DNA of 51,079 nt, taken from positions 1 to 51,079 of the forward strand of contig JAJPJP010000324.1 of NCBI GenBank assembly GCA_021324175.1. Direction: 5' to 3'. Made by a program: the position numbers and the translations under genes. Below the pieces are notes generated by a model that ran no database searches, was not told where the DNA came from, and saw nothing but the letters and a program-made list of their open reading frames with translations. Origin of the DNA: Chitinophagia bacterium. Its GTDB lineage: Bacteria; Bacteroidota; Bacteroidia; Chitinophagales; Chitinophagaceae. This document shows positions 14,771 through 23,636 of the stretch, in pieces (within the stretch, counting starts at the first letter, position 1; each line of letters begins with the position of its first letter).

Positions 14771-15175
14771 TTACTTTTTGCCCATTTTATCCAGGAGGTC
14801 CTTGATGGCCTGAATTTCTTCTTTGGAAGTCTTGCCGCTGCCGAGCAGCTGCATAAGAAGGCTGCTCGCCGATCCCTTGTACATTGAGTTAACAAATCGT
14901 TCAAGAAGGAAACCTTTTGTCTTCTGCTCTTCCACGGCGGGAAAATAAATATGCTTCATGCTACTCTGATCCCTTTTTAAAATGCCCTTCTCCGCCATAA
15001 TCTGCATCAACTTCAGTGTGGAAGTGTAATGAACCGCACGCTTTTCCTCGTTCAGTCTATCGTTTACAAATCGTACCGTTGACGGTCCATGCTCCCAAAG
15101 AACCTGCAAAATTTCAAGTTCCGACCTGGTCGGTTCGATGCTGTTTTTCTCTTCTTTTCTTGACTGTTTCATCAT
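14771..15175 (-). CDS. BlaI/MecI/CopY-family repressor
   Basis: 134 residues from ATG 15175 (ATG 15172 is equally possible; the frame extends to 15205 without support). A winged helix covers residues 12-80: TRSELEILQVLWEHGPSTVR with the family's 'E..iL..lW..gp.tV' signature, then AVHYTSTLKLMQIMAEKGIL. The C-terminal part is the dimerisation region. It is paired with the M56 peptidase gene, the normal two-gene layout in which proteolysis relieves repression. A ten-base palindrome (15193-15202) just upstream is a candidate operator for self-regulation. Confidence 0.9.
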   Translation of the reverse strand: MMKQSRKEEKNSIEPTRSELEILQVLWEHGPSTVRFVNDRLNEEKRAVHYTSTLKLMQIMAEKGILKRDQSSMKHIYFPAVEEQKTKGFLLERFVNSMYKGSASSLLMQLLGSGKTSKEEIQAIKDLLDKMGKK

Positions 15176-15192
15176 TCGAATGTAGGAAAAAT

Positions 15193-15202
15193 TTCGTACG
15201 AA
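15193..15202. promoter_or_regulatory. Candidate BlaI operator palindrome
   Basis: TTCGTACGAA is a perfect ten-base palindrome 18 bp upstream of the BlaI-like start codon. Its core GTAC and position suit autoregulation, but the typical TACA-N2-TGTA pattern is absent. Confidence 0.35.
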
Positions 15203-15358
15203 CAAATTTTTATCTTTTTTTTTTAGAAAGACCGTACATGTGCCCAGTCTGATTGGAGCTTGGGATAGGCTTGGGCGCCTTTGTCGAATTGATCGAAGCT
15301 TCGTCGACGAGTGGATGGGGTTCAGAATAAACGGCTCGGAATCAGTGAGTTTTGAATA

Positions 15359-15664
15359 TTATCCAAATTTTTCTTTCCAGGCCAATATTCCGCCGGTAAG
15401 ATTCTTGGTATTCTTGAAACCCAGCATATCGAGGATAATACATGCCTGGCCACTCCGATTACCGCTGCGACAATAACAGATAATCTCTTCATCCCTCCAG
15501 TCGTCTATGACATCGACGTCCATCGCCTGGATCTGGCCAAGCGGGAGAAGAGTTCCGCCGATGTTGTATTCTGTATTTTCGGATGGTTGCCGTACGTCAA
15601 GTAGATGTAATTTTTCGCCACGATCCAGTCGCTCCTTAAGTTCATCAACGGTAATTAACTGCAT
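15359..15664 (-). CDS. Single-domain rhodanese-like sulfurtransferase
   Basis: 101 residues, the length of a single rhodanese domain. LHLLDVRQPSE (about 19-29) and the active loop CYCRSGNRS with catalytic Cys65 match the GlpE/PspE type, followed by GGILAWKE at the C-terminus. Such proteins carry sulfane sulfur as a persulfide. There is no signal peptide, so it is cytoplasmic. It follows the PASTA protein gene after 24 bp, suggesting one transcript with PASTA and perhaps Ddl. The small-molecule acceptor cannot be told from sequence. Confidence 0.88.
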   Translation of the reverse strand: MQLITVDELKERLDRGEKLHLLDVRQPSENTEYNIGGTLLPLGQIQAMDVDVIDDWRDEEIICYCRSGNRSGQACIILDMLGFKNTKNLTGGILAWKEKFG

Positions 15665-15688
15665 AAATAAGCTTTTACTTTTATCAAT

Positions 15689-16486
15689 CTATTGTGCCTG
15701 GATACCCGAGCTGTCCCGCCTGGTTGCACTTAGCCACACGTCAATTGTTTGCCCCTGGCGGATGTGATTTGGCTGTCTGTTCTCATCGAGTCGTTCGGGA
15801 TTTTGCCGGGTTATAAATGCGCTTTCCTTATCCGCGATATCTTCCAGGGGAACTACGGCACCGAGTATCAGGCGACTGGAATCAAGGACATGACGGGCGT
15901 CATGAAGGGTCAGCCCCGTCAGGTCAGGTACCCCGTATTCAACATCGCCGATCCCGTTACCCAAAACCAGTGTAATACTACCCCCCTGCTGGATTTGCGT
16001 ACCAGGCTTGATTGATTCACCATTATACATCTGATCAAGGACAGAATTTTTGGCAAAGTCGGGCCTGAATATCGTGTCTTCAAGTTTCAATCCATACTGC
16101 CGCAGGATCATGTGTGCATTTCGAATGGTCATCCCTACCAGATTGGGCATCGCGATATAAGGGGCAACTGCCCGGTTAATTGTAAGATAGACGGTTCGGT
16201 TCACTTTAACCATATTATCCGCTTCAGGGATCTGTCGCAAAACTTGCAATGGAGCTAGGGTATCGCTGTAAACCGAATCTTGGACCTGGACATCAAATCC
16301 CTGTGACTCAAGTGTCTTCCTGGCATCATTGACCGACATTCCCGTAACGGACGGTATTTTCATTTCCTTGCCGTGACTGGTTATGACCTGCAAGGAAGCC
16401 AGAAAGAGGAGGAGTAGAAAAACAAGAATAACAATTCCGCCGAGCACATTAATCCAAAGTGGTTTGCCGGTAATGAATTTGAACAC
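15689..16486 (-). CDS. PASTA-domain membrane protein
   Basis: 265 residues: one membrane segment (about 12-34), then three PASTA repeats (about 40-108, 110-178, 186-256). Typical repeat features are visible: a 'P.v.gm...da...L...g' helix start in each (IPSVTGMSVNDARKTLESQG; MPNLVGMTIRNAHMILRQYG; VPDLTGLTLHDARHVLDSSR). PASTA domains bind cell-wall fragments. There is no kinase domain, so it is a stand-alone wall-associated protein in the periplasm. It lies downstream of D-Ala-D-Ala ligase, consistent with a cell-wall role. Confidence 0.88.
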   Translation of the reverse strand: MFKFITGKPLWINVLGGIVILVFLLLLFLASLQVITSHGKEMKIPSVTGMSVNDARKTLESQGFDVQVQDSVYSDTLAPLQVLRQIPEADNMVKVNRTVYLTINRAVAPYIAMPNLVGMTIRNAHMILRQYGLKLEDTIFRPDFAKNSVLDQMYNGESIKPGTQIQQGGSITLVLGNGIGDVEYGVPDLTGLTLHDARHVLDSSRLILGAVVPLEDIADKESAFITRQNPERLDENRQPNHIRQGQTIDVWLSATRRDSSGIQAQ

Positions 16487-16597
16487 TAGTCAGGAATTTG
16501 GTTTGTGAAGATAATGTAGCCGTTCTAGAATTGGAAAGTTAAACGTCACGATTTTATGCGAGCTTAAGTAACATTTAACACCCTTTCATGGAATCGC

Positions 16598-17593
16598 TCA
16601 TTTTCTTCTAGCCAGTGCCTCGTCAATTAACGCGGAGTAAAAATCTGTCAGGTTCCATCCCAGCGCTCTAACTTGTTGCGGAACAATGCTCTCGTTCGTT
16701 TGGCCTGGCACAGTATTTATCTCGAGAAGAAACGGCTCTTTTTTCTCTTCATTGTAAATAAAATCGATCCGGATAACGCCATTGCAATTGAAAACCTCGT
16801 AGACTTTCTTTGCCGTATCCCGTACTTTTTGCGCAACGACTTCGTCGACCTGGGCCGGCGTGACTTCTTCGGTTAATCCAGGTGTGTATTTTGCCTCAAA
16901 ATCGAAGAACTCTTTTTTTGTTTTGATTTCTGTGAACGGCAGCGTCACGATTGAACCGTTCGACCGAAAAACGCCGATCGTAAATTCTCTTCCGGTGACG
17001 AATTCCTCGATCAAAACCTGGTTGTCCTCGCGGAATGCCTTCTCTATAGCCGCTCCCAATTCCTCGGAAGGATTGTTAACTCTGGACATGCCAATACTCG
17101 AACCACCATTATTTGGCTTAACAAAAACGGGAAATCTAAGCTGCCGGATGACTTCATCAGCACTCCCGAAACGGTCTTTGAACAAGATAACCGACTTCGA
17201 TACGTTTATACCCGAGAATGAGGCAACGGCAACAGTATATCTTTTGTTAAACGTTAAAGCCGAGGTTGCTGCGTTGCATGAAGTGTAAGGTAGATTTAAT
17301 AAATCAAAATATCCCTGCAGTTTCCCATCTTCACCAGGTGTGCCATGTATACCGATAAGAACCGCATCAAATCTAATTTTGGTGCCGTTGTGCATGACAG
17401 AAAAATCTTCCTTTTCCACCGGTGAGCGTTGTCCATCGACAGATTCATACCACCAGCCTCCCGGCGTCAAGTCGATTTTATACACATCGAATTTATTCCG
17501 GTCAACATTTTTAAGAATATTCACCGCGCTCTTATAAGAGATTACTGATTCGCCGGAATAGCCACCCGTGACAAAAGCTATGTTTGGTTTCAT
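16598..17593 (-). CDS. ddl: D-alanine--D-alanine ligase
   Basis: 331 residues, normal length. It makes the D-Ala-D-Ala dipeptide for peptidoglycan. The N-domain has GGYSGESVISYKSA and GIHGTPGEDGKLQGYFDLL, with the family's 'H.G.gEdG.iQg' motif. The ATP-grasp core shows FPVFVKPNNGGSSIGMSRV, VLIEEFVTGREFTIGV and the metal site RIDFIY...PFLLEINTVPG. The first gene of a leftward group with PASTA and rhodanese genes (gaps 111 and 24 bp). Cytoplasmic. Confidence 0.95.
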   Translation of the reverse strand: MKPNIAFVTGGYSGESVISYKSAVNILKNVDRNKFDVYKIDLTPGGWWYESVDGQRSPVEKEDFSVMHNGTKIRFDAVLIGIHGTPGEDGKLQGYFDLLNLPYTSCNAATSALTFNKRYTVAVASFSGINVSKSVILFKDRFGSADEVIRQLRFPVFVKPNNGGSSIGMSRVNNPSEELGAAIEKAFREDNQVLIEEFVTGREFTIGVFRSNGSIVTLPFTEIKTKKEFFDFEAKYTPGLTEEVTPAQVDEVVAQKVRDTAKKVYEVFNCNGVIRIDFIYNEEKKEPFLLEINTVPGQTNESIVPQQVRALGWNLTDFYSALIDEALARRK

Positions 17594-17692
17594 GTTGGAT
17601 TAAAAATTTTTGGCAAATAAACAAAAAACAGGCGAGTTTATGGTCGCGCCGATATTTTGTTATGTTTCAAGACAGGAGGCAAAGAAATAAGA

Positions 17693-17731
17693 AAGGTGAA
17701 GGCATATTCAAGATAAATTTCCTTCACCCTT
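17693..17731 (-). terminator. Inverted repeat, likely terminator of the ferredoxin gene
   Basis: GGTGAAGG and CCTTCACC form an eight-pair stem around an 18-base loop. On the minus strand it is followed by TTTCTTATTTC. It lies 128 bp after the ferredoxin stop and before ddl. The long loop lowers confidence. Confidence 0.35.
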
Positions 17732-17858
17732 TTACGACGGGAAATATCACCCGCCTATAATAGTAGCGCGAGGCTACATCAAAAAAACTTCTTCGTTTCC
17801 GAAAGTTAAGACAGTTTTGTCGCGGTTTCCAAAACTTTAACTGCAATTTTTTGCACAT

Positions 17859-18206
17859 TCAGACATGCAGCTTTTCCTTTTTTGCCAGAAGTTCGTCCAC
17901 AGTCTCGCGATACATTTCATCAGGCACGCAGCAGTCCACCGGGCAAACAGCCGCACACTGTGGTTCCTCATGAAAACCCTGGCATTCGGTGCATTTGTTC
18001 GGAACGATATAATAGATGTCGGTGGCAATTGGTGCATTCCGCTGATCTGCATCAATTGCTGAACCATCGAGCAATGTGAATTGTCCCTTGATCGTCGTGC
18101 CGTCCGCGATCGCCCACTCCACGCCTCCTTCATAAATCGCGTTGTTGGGACACTCGGGTTCGCAGGCGCCGCAGTTAATACATTCTTCTGTTATTTTAAT
18201 CGCCAT
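17859..18206 (-). CDS. 4Fe-4S dicluster ferredoxin
   Basis: 115 residues. Cluster 1 ligands are Cys9, 12, 15 and 19 (CINCGACEPECP). Cluster 2 uses Cys72, 75, 84 and 88 (CTEC-x8-CAAVCP), with two further Cys at 92-93. The longer spacing in the second site is usual for the 7Fe/8Fe 'YfhL-like' ferredoxins of Bacteroidota. It carries electrons in the cytoplasm. Divergent from the acyl-CoA reductase gene, with 128 bp between them that must hold both promoters; a shared redox role is possible but not shown. Confidence 0.92.
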   Translation of the reverse strand: MAIKITEECINCGACEPECPNNAIYEGGVEWAIADGTTIKGQFTLLDGSAIDADQRNAPIATDIYYIVPNKCTECQGFHEEPQCAAVCPVDCCVPDEMYRETVDELLAKKEKLHV

Positions 18207-18334
18207 AGCTTAATATTGGAGATTGAGTACATTTATTTTCCGATTCAAATATAAAGAAGAAATGGGAAAATCGCGGGCGACCGCAAATTGACCGTAATAG
18301 TATTTTTAGTCTGAGACCGTCAACTGTTCAGCGC

Positions 18335-19333
18335 ATGAACGTACAAGAACGAATCGACTTACTTTCAGAGCTCGGAAATCATCTGCGCTCTGGGAGCCCG
18401 GAATGGCAAGAATCCAAACGAAAGGCGTGCCTGCAAAACAGCTGGTTTACTCCGAAATTCATTAACCTGGCAGTGACAAACATTTGTGCTGAGTTCCTCG
18501 ACCACAGAAAGCTGGAACTTTGGGCCTCACGGTACAACCTGGGAAACGAACTGAGCGAAAAGACTATCGGGCTCGTTATGCCGGGCAACATTCCTCTTGT
18601 CGGATTTCACGACTTTGTCAGCGTTTTTATTTCGGGGCACCGTCTGCTTGCGAAACCATCTGCCAAAGATGAAACGCTGATCAGGTATATCCGGGACTGG
18701 ATTGCTTCGAAATATAAAGCCATGGCCAGCCGGTTAACTTTTGGTGAGATGCTTAAGAATTGCGATGCATATATCGCCACAGGCAGCAATAACTCCTTCC
18801 GCTATTTTGAATATTATTTTGGCAGATTTCCACACATTATCCGCCGAAATAAAACTTCCATTGCCATTCTCAGCGGTGCCGAAAGCCAGGACAATCTTTA
18901 CGACCTGGCCTCGGACATATGTTCTTATTTCGGCCTTGGATGTCGAAATGTCACACACATCATGGTACCTGAGGAATATGACTTCATTCCACTTCTCGAT
19001 TCGCTAAACAGGTTCGGTCACTTCATTGATCACAACAAATACAAAAACAATTTTGATTATCAGCTGGCGCTCCTTATTCTTAATAACCGACGATATATGA
19101 CAAATGGATCGGTTATTCTCACAGAGAATGCTTCTTTTCATTCACCGATCAGCGTCCTGTTCTATGATCATTATCATCATCTGAGTGAAGCAGTTCAATT
19201 GGCGAACGCCAGCGATGAAATTCAATGCATTGTGGGAAAAGACCATATGCCTTTCGGCACGACCCAAAGCCCATCACTTGGCGAATACGCAGACGGAGTG
19301 GATACCCTGCTCTTTTTGTCTGGCCTTGGATGA
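18335..19333 (+). CDS. LuxC-like acyl-CoA reductase
   Basis: 332 residues resembling the LuxC/acyl-CoA reductase group, an aldehyde-dehydrogenase relative that reduces acyl-CoA or acyl-protein to aldehyde. Visible features: IGLVMPGNIPLVGFHDF (nucleotide-binding-type 'GnvP' segment, about 75-95), ATGSNNSFRYFEYYFG (about 150-165), RRNKTSIAILSGAES, and a Cys in FGLGCRNVTHIMVPE, the likely catalytic residue near 210. Slightly short for LuxC. No luciferase or alcohol pathway is nearby; a lipid-modification role is possible. Confidence 0.8.
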   Translation: MNVQERIDLLSELGNHLRSGSPEWQESKRKACLQNSWFTPKFINLAVTNICAEFLDHRKLELWASRYNLGNELSEKTIGLVMPGNIPLVGFHDFVSVFISGHRLLAKPSAKDETLIRYIRDWIASKYKAMASRLTFGEMLKNCDAYIATGSNNSFRYFEYYFGRFPHIIRRNKTSIAILSGAESQDNLYDLASDICSYFGLGCRNVTHIMVPEEYDFIPLLDSLNRFGHFIDHNKYKNNFDYQLALLILNNRRYMTNGSVILTENASFHSPISVLFYDHYHHLSEAVQLANASDEIQCIVGKDHMPFGTTQSPSLGEYADGVDTLLFLSGLG

Positions 19334-19373
19334 TTTATTAGCAAAATGATATGGAGGGGTTTTTAATCTTTCG

Positions 19374-19381
19374 TAATTTTG
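19374..19381 (+). promoter_or_regulatory. Promoter -7 box TAATTTTG upstream of the HtrA gene
   Basis: A full TAnnTTTG match 135 bp before the HtrA start; the -33 element is not clear. A 130-nt leader would result. Confidence 0.35.
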
Positions 19382-19516
19382 ACATGAAGTACGAAAAGCT
19401 TAGTAAATTAAATGTTAAACTGAATGTACGGCAAAACGATTTGGGGCAGAGACCGTTAATTTGGTAGGGAAAGATTTGAGATCAATTTTTGACGAAAAAA
19501 ATTTATACACACACAA

Positions 19517-21019
19517 ATGAAAGCAAGACAAGTAGTGGCAGTCGTATTAATCAGTGCCTCTTCTGCGCTGGCTACGATATGGGGATATAACCACTTTTCG
19601 GGAAGCAAGACCTACTTTTATGCACAGGACTCGTCCTTGGGAAAAATGCCTGCGAACTATGCCAAATTTTTTGACGGTCAGAAGTTTGGCAATGCCCCGG
19701 CAGACTTCACTGATGCCGCCAGCGCAGCGATACCCGCAACCGTGCACATTAAGACCAAAAGTGTTCGAACCGTCACAAACAACCTGCCAAAGAACCCCTT
19801 TTCTGATCTTTTTGGGCTTGGGGACGACTGGTTTGGTCCTCAAATGCGCTCAATTCCTGAAATGGCATCGGGCTCAGGTGTCATCATCAGTGAAGACGGA
19901 TATATTGTTACCAACAACCATGTCATTGACGGCGCGGATGAACTCACGGTTACGCTGTCAAACAGAAAATCTTTCAAGGCAAAGGTGATCGGCGCGGACC
20001 CAAGCACTGACCTGGCCGTGATCAAGATCGATGCGAAAGGCTTGCCGTTCCTTTTATATGGTAATTCCGATATAGCAAAAGTTGGGCAATGGGTTCTGGC
20101 CGTAGGGTACCCGCTAAACCTGGAAACAACGGTAACTGCAGGTATCATCAGTGCCAAAGGAAGAACTTTAGATATCAACATGCGCCAAAGCAAGACACCC
20201 ATTGAAGCATTCATACAAACTGATGCGGCGGTTAACCCGGGCAACAGCGGTGGTCCGCTAATCAATCCCGAAGGTCAGCTGATTGGGATTAATTCTGCCA
20301 TTGCCTCGCCGACCGGCTCATACGCTGGTTATTCTTTTACGATTCCAGTCAATATCGTCAAAAAGGTCGTGGGTGACATTCTCAAATACGGGACTGCGCA
20401 AAGAGCATTTTTAGGAGTCAGGTATTTACCCGATAATGCGAGTGAAGAGCAAAAGAAGGAAGCAGGTATCCAGGATGGGGACGGCGTATATATTCTTGAC
20501 GTCCCGGCAGATGGATCCGCTGCAAAGGCGGGTATTGAAAAGGGTGACAGGATCACGAAAATCAACGGCATTGGTATCGGAAGTGCTGCAGATATGGTGG
20601 GAATGGTCGCCACTTATCGTCCTGGAGACAAGATTAGCGTTACTTATCAGCGGAATGGCAGGGAATTTACGGTTCCCCTGGTACTCCATAATAATGCGGG
20701 AACTACTGAGGTTGTGAAAAGCAATGGCATGATGGACAAACTTGGCGCTGATTTGCAGACGCTCACGAAAAAGGATGCATCCGAATTGAATGTAAAGGGA
20801 GGCGTCGTAGTCAAATCGATTGACGAGAACGGACTTTTCAGCAAGACGAGGATGGAGGAAGGCTTTGTGATCCTTAAGGTGGATGGTAAGGATGTTTACA
20901 GTGTAGAAGATTTCAAAAAACTATTAAATAGTGCCAACGGCTCGGTTAAACTGGAAGGAGTTTACCCAGGGTATGAGGGGTCGTTCCAATACCCGCTACG
21001 TCTTAACGGCGGCCAGTAA
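19517..21019 (+). CDS. HtrA/Deg-family periplasmic serine protease
   Basis: 500 residues: an N-terminal signal anchor (about 5-25), then a trypsin-like domain with catalytic His135 (TNNHVIDG), Asp165 (STDLAVIKI) and Ser244 (NPGNSGGPL). Two PDZ domains follow: the first at about 295-385 (FLGVRYLP, GVYILDVPADGSAAKAG, GDRITKINGIGI), the second at about 410-495 (GGVVVKSIDENG, GFVILKVDGKDV). The protein would degrade or refold damaged envelope proteins and bind exposed C-termini through PDZ. Monocistronic, ending at a strong terminator. Confidence 0.95.
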   Translation: MKARQVVAVVLISASSALATIWGYNHFSGSKTYFYAQDSSLGKMPANYAKFFDGQKFGNAPADFTDAASAAIPATVHIKTKSVRTVTNNLPKNPFSDLFGLGDDWFGPQMRSIPEMASGSGVIISEDGYIVTNNHVIDGADELTVTLSNRKSFKAKVIGADPSTDLAVIKIDAKGLPFLLYGNSDIAKVGQWVLAVGYPLNLETTVTAGIISAKGRTLDINMRQSKTPIEAFIQTDAAVNPGNSGGPLINPEGQLIGINSAIASPTGSYAGYSFTIPVNIVKKVVGDILKYGTAQRAFLGVRYLPDNASEEQKKEAGIQDGDGVYILDVPADGSAAKAGIEKGDRITKINGIGIGSAADMVGMVATYRPGDKISVTYQRNGREFTVPLVLHNNAGTTEVVKSNGMMDKLGADLQTLTKKDASELNVKGGVVVKSIDENGLFSKTRMEEGFVILKVDGKDVYSVEDFKKLLNSANGSVKLEGVYPGYEGSFQYPLRLNGGQ

Positions 21020-21052
21020 TATAGCCTGTATTTTACTTTGAAAAGATAATTC

Positions 21053-21077
21053 AAAACCCCGCATGCCGGGGTTTTTC
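21053..21077. terminator. Bidirectional terminator between HtrA and GH13 genes
   Basis: AAAACCCCG and CGGGGTTTT pair around five bases, with T-runs outward on the forward strand and A-run mirror on the other. It serves the two convergent genes. Confidence 0.8.
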
Positions 21078-21085
21078 TTTGAAAG

Positions 21086-22354
21086 TCATTTTTTGAGGAT
21101 GATAAAATTCCAGGCAGGAATATTAAAATAATCTTCCATCCCTAATTTCATTTCTGACCCGTCAAAGGCATTCGTGTACAAACTCTCTTGCTGGTTTAGT
21201 GTCAAATGTATTGTAGCACCATCGGTTGAATAATTTAGGAAAACAAGAACTTCACTGCCCTGCGTACAACGCTTAAAGGCAAATACCTGGTTATCTGCTC
21301 CGGTCCAAAGTCGCTGAGTTGTCACAGCCGGATCGCCGGCCCTCAGTGCCGGCTGTTTTTTGCGTAACGAAAGCAATGTTTTGTAAAAGGTTTGCAGGTC
21401 GCAGTTAGCCGGCCAGGTGATGGGGTCCCTGTCGAAAAATTTAAGGCGCTTTAAATTCGGAATCTCCTGGCCGCTATAAATGAGAGGTATGCCGTTCCAT
21501 AAGCTGCTGAATACCGCCAGATTTTTGGCCGCGGGACCGAATTTTTCATATTCTGTACCATTCCAGGTATTTTCGTCATGATTGGAAGTGAAATATGCCC
21601 GAAATGCGCTGGGAGGAAAATCGCGGTTGTAATCTGAAAGCAGTTCCCATAGTCCGTTGATATCGGTCTGGTCTCGCGCGAAATCTTCAGTTTTATGCAT
21701 CCATCTCCAGGTATAACTGGCATCGAATGCGAGGTGATAGTCGGCGACCTCACATTCTGCCAGCCAAAACAACCTTTTTTGCTGATCGAGTTCAGTTCTC
21801 GCTTCGATCCAGAAATCCAGGGGCACCAGGTGAGCCATATCACAACGGAAACCGTCTATATGACAATCATCTATCCAAAATCGCATCGCACTGATCATTG
21901 ATCGCCGAAGTTCCTGGTTGTTATAGTCCAGATCAATCACATCATCCCAGCCGTTGCGCTCAATAAAATTACCATTCGGGTTACGCACGTAGTATTCCGG
22001 ATGTTCTCTCGTCCACCGATGATCCCACCCAGTATGATTGGCAACCCAATCGATCAGGACCTTGAATCCTAACTGCTGGGCTTCCCTGACCAGAGTTCGA
22101 AACTCGTCGAGTGTACCGAATTCTGGATTTGTTGTGGTATAGTCAGAACAAGCGTAATAACTTCCCAGGCTTCCCTTTCGATTTAACTGACTGATTGGAG
22201 TAACCGGCATAAACCAGAGTGTTTCTATGCCCATATTTCGCAATCTTTCAAGCGAACGCGCAAAAGCAATAAAAGTACCTTCATCCGTATACTGGCGCAA
22301 ATTGACTTCATAAATATTTGTATTGTAACTCCAATCTACGGGCGAAAAACTCAT
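21086..22354 (-). CDS. GH13 alpha-amylase-family glycoside hydrolase
   Basis: 422 residues from ATG 22354 (the codon before it is TTG). The TIM-barrel motifs are present: VLIDWVANHTGWDH (region I), GFRCDMAH with nucleophile Asp172 (region II), WLAECE with acid/base Glu200 (region III), and FTSNHDENT with Asp260 (region IV). A C-terminal beta domain follows (LNYSTDGATIHLTLNQ). No signal peptide, so cytoplasmic; it may act on glycogen or maltodextrins. Subfamily and exact specificity are not clear. It is divergent from ispH with only 39 bp between the start codons. Confidence 0.9.
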   Translation of the reverse strand: MSFSPVDWSYNTNIYEVNLRQYTDEGTFIAFARSLERLRNMGIETLWFMPVTPISQLNRKGSLGSYYACSDYTTTNPEFGTLDEFRTLVREAQQLGFKVLIDWVANHTGWDHRWTREHPEYYVRNPNGNFIERNGWDDVIDLDYNNQELRRSMISAMRFWIDDCHIDGFRCDMAHLVPLDFWIEARTELDQQKRLFWLAECEVADYHLAFDASYTWRWMHKTEDFARDQTDINGLWELLSDYNRDFPPSAFRAYFTSNHDENTWNGTEYEKFGPAAKNLAVFSSLWNGIPLIYSGQEIPNLKRLKFFDRDPITWPANCDLQTFYKTLLSLRKKQPALRAGDPAVTTQRLWTGADNQVFAFKRCTQGSEVLVFLNYSTDGATIHLTLNQQESLYTNAFDGSEMKLGMEDYFNIPAWNFIILKK

Positions 22355-22380
22355 CAACTGATATTTACATGTTCAAATTG

Positions 22381-22388
22381 TAATTTTG
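22381..22388 (+). promoter_or_regulatory. Promoter -7 box TAATTTTG directly before ispH
   Basis: A full TAnnTTTG match ends six bases before the ispH ATG, so the transcript would start at or within a few bases of the initiation codon (leaderless or nearly so). Confidence 0.4.
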
Positions 22389-22393
22389 CTTCG

Positions 22394-23617
22394 ATGAAAG
22401 CATTCAATGTTCCGATCATTTACCGCAGCCCATTGATAACCGCGATCAAAAATAAAAGAAAGCAAGATGATCGGATGAAAAAAGATTTCAGTCCCACGCT
22501 TCTGGATTATGGTGAACTCCGAATTCTTCTTTCCCGGCACTTCGGGTTTTGTTTCGGAGTGGAAAACGCTATTGAAATTGCATTTCGTACTATCGAGGAT
22601 AATCCTGGAAGACGAATTTTTCTTCTCAGCGAGATGATTCACAATCCCCAGGTAAACGCTGACCTTGAATCACGGGGCGTTAGTTTTATTCAGGACACCT
22701 ACGGCAAGCAGCTGATTCCTTTTTCAGAATTGCATGCGAATGACATTGTCATTATCCCTGCTTTTGGAACAACACTGGAAATTGAGAAAAAGCTCTTGGC
22801 GATCGGTGTGCAAACCGAACGATACAACACTACCTGCCCGTTTGTAGAAAAGGTTTGGAACCGCTCGGAACAGATCGCCAGCAAATCCTATTCTGTCATT
22901 ATCCATGGCAAACCGGGGCATGAAGAAACCAGGGCTACATTTTCGCATGCGGCCAACCATGCGCCGGCCGTCGTTGTCAAAGACATCCATGAAGCGAAAG
23001 CTCTCGCAAAATATATAGGGAACCCTTCTGAAGACTTTTACAAAGAATTCCTTGGAAGGTATAGCGACGAATTTAATATTTACCGTGACTTGGAAAGAAT
23101 CGGTGTAGTCAACCAAACGACCATGCTTGCCAGTGAGACGCAGGCCATCGCGGATATGCTCAGGCAGGCAATTACAGACAGGTACGGAACAACGAAAGAC
23201 AATGAAGACTTTCATTTTGCTGATACCCGGGACACCCTCTGTTATGCAACCAACGATAACCAGTCCGCCGTCATTGAAATGCTGCGTGAAACCGCCGATC
23301 TTGCGTTGGTGGTGGGCGGTTACAATTCTTCGAATACTTCACACCTTGTCGAACTTTGCGAGGAAAAATTGCCGACGTTTTTTATTAGTTCAGAGGAAAA
23401 AATACTGGCGAGCAACAAGATATTGCACTACAACATTCATCGGAAGGAAGAAGTGTTCTCAATGAATTACTTACCGGTACGCAAGCCTACAACCATTCTT
23501 CTCACCAGCGGTGCCTCCTGCCCTGATGCGCTTGTCGAAGGTGCTATAAAGAAACTGGCAGGTTATTTTGATGCTGGCGAGCCGGCAATAAGCTGCATTA
23601 ACCGGAAAGCATTATAG
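22394..23617 (+). CDS. ispH: 4-hydroxy-3-methylbut-2-enyl diphosphate reductase
   Basis: 407 residues, the long form found in Bacteroidota, cyanobacteria and plants. It performs the last step of the MEP isoprenoid pathway, making IPP and DMAPP. Iron-sulfur ligands are Cys53 (HFGFCFGVENA), Cys148 (NTTCPFVEKVW) and Cys283 (RDTLCYATNDNQSA); substrate-binding His83 (EMIHNPQVN) and His176 (GKPGHEETR) are present. The start at 22394 is preferred because the opening MKAFNVPIIYRSPLI matches the long-form N-terminus as I know it; ATG 22475 is the alternative. Convergent with accC at 19 bp. Confidence 0.95.
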   Translation: MKAFNVPIIYRSPLITAIKNKRKQDDRMKKDFSPTLLDYGELRILLSRHFGFCFGVENAIEIAFRTIEDNPGRRIFLLSEMIHNPQVNADLESRGVSFIQDTYGKQLIPFSELHANDIVIIPAFGTTLEIEKKLLAIGVQTERYNTTCPFVEKVWNRSEQIASKSYSVIIHGKPGHEETRATFSHAANHAPAVVVKDIHEAKALAKYIGNPSEDFYKEFLGRYSDEFNIYRDLERIGVVNQTTMLASETQAIADMLRQAITDRYGTTKDNEDFHFADTRDTLCYATNDNQSAVIEMLRETADLALVVGGYNSSNTSHLVELCEEKLPTFFISSEEKILASNKILHYNIHRKEEVFSMNYLPVRKPTTILLTSGASCPDALVEGAIKKLAGYFDAGEPAISCINRKAL

Positions 23618-23636
23618 AATTGCAAGCGAGGCAGGT

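Noticed and set aside
22475-22477. Alternative later start for ispH
   Set aside because: Avoids the leaderless problem, but the residues before it match the N-terminus of long-form IspH proteins as I know them.
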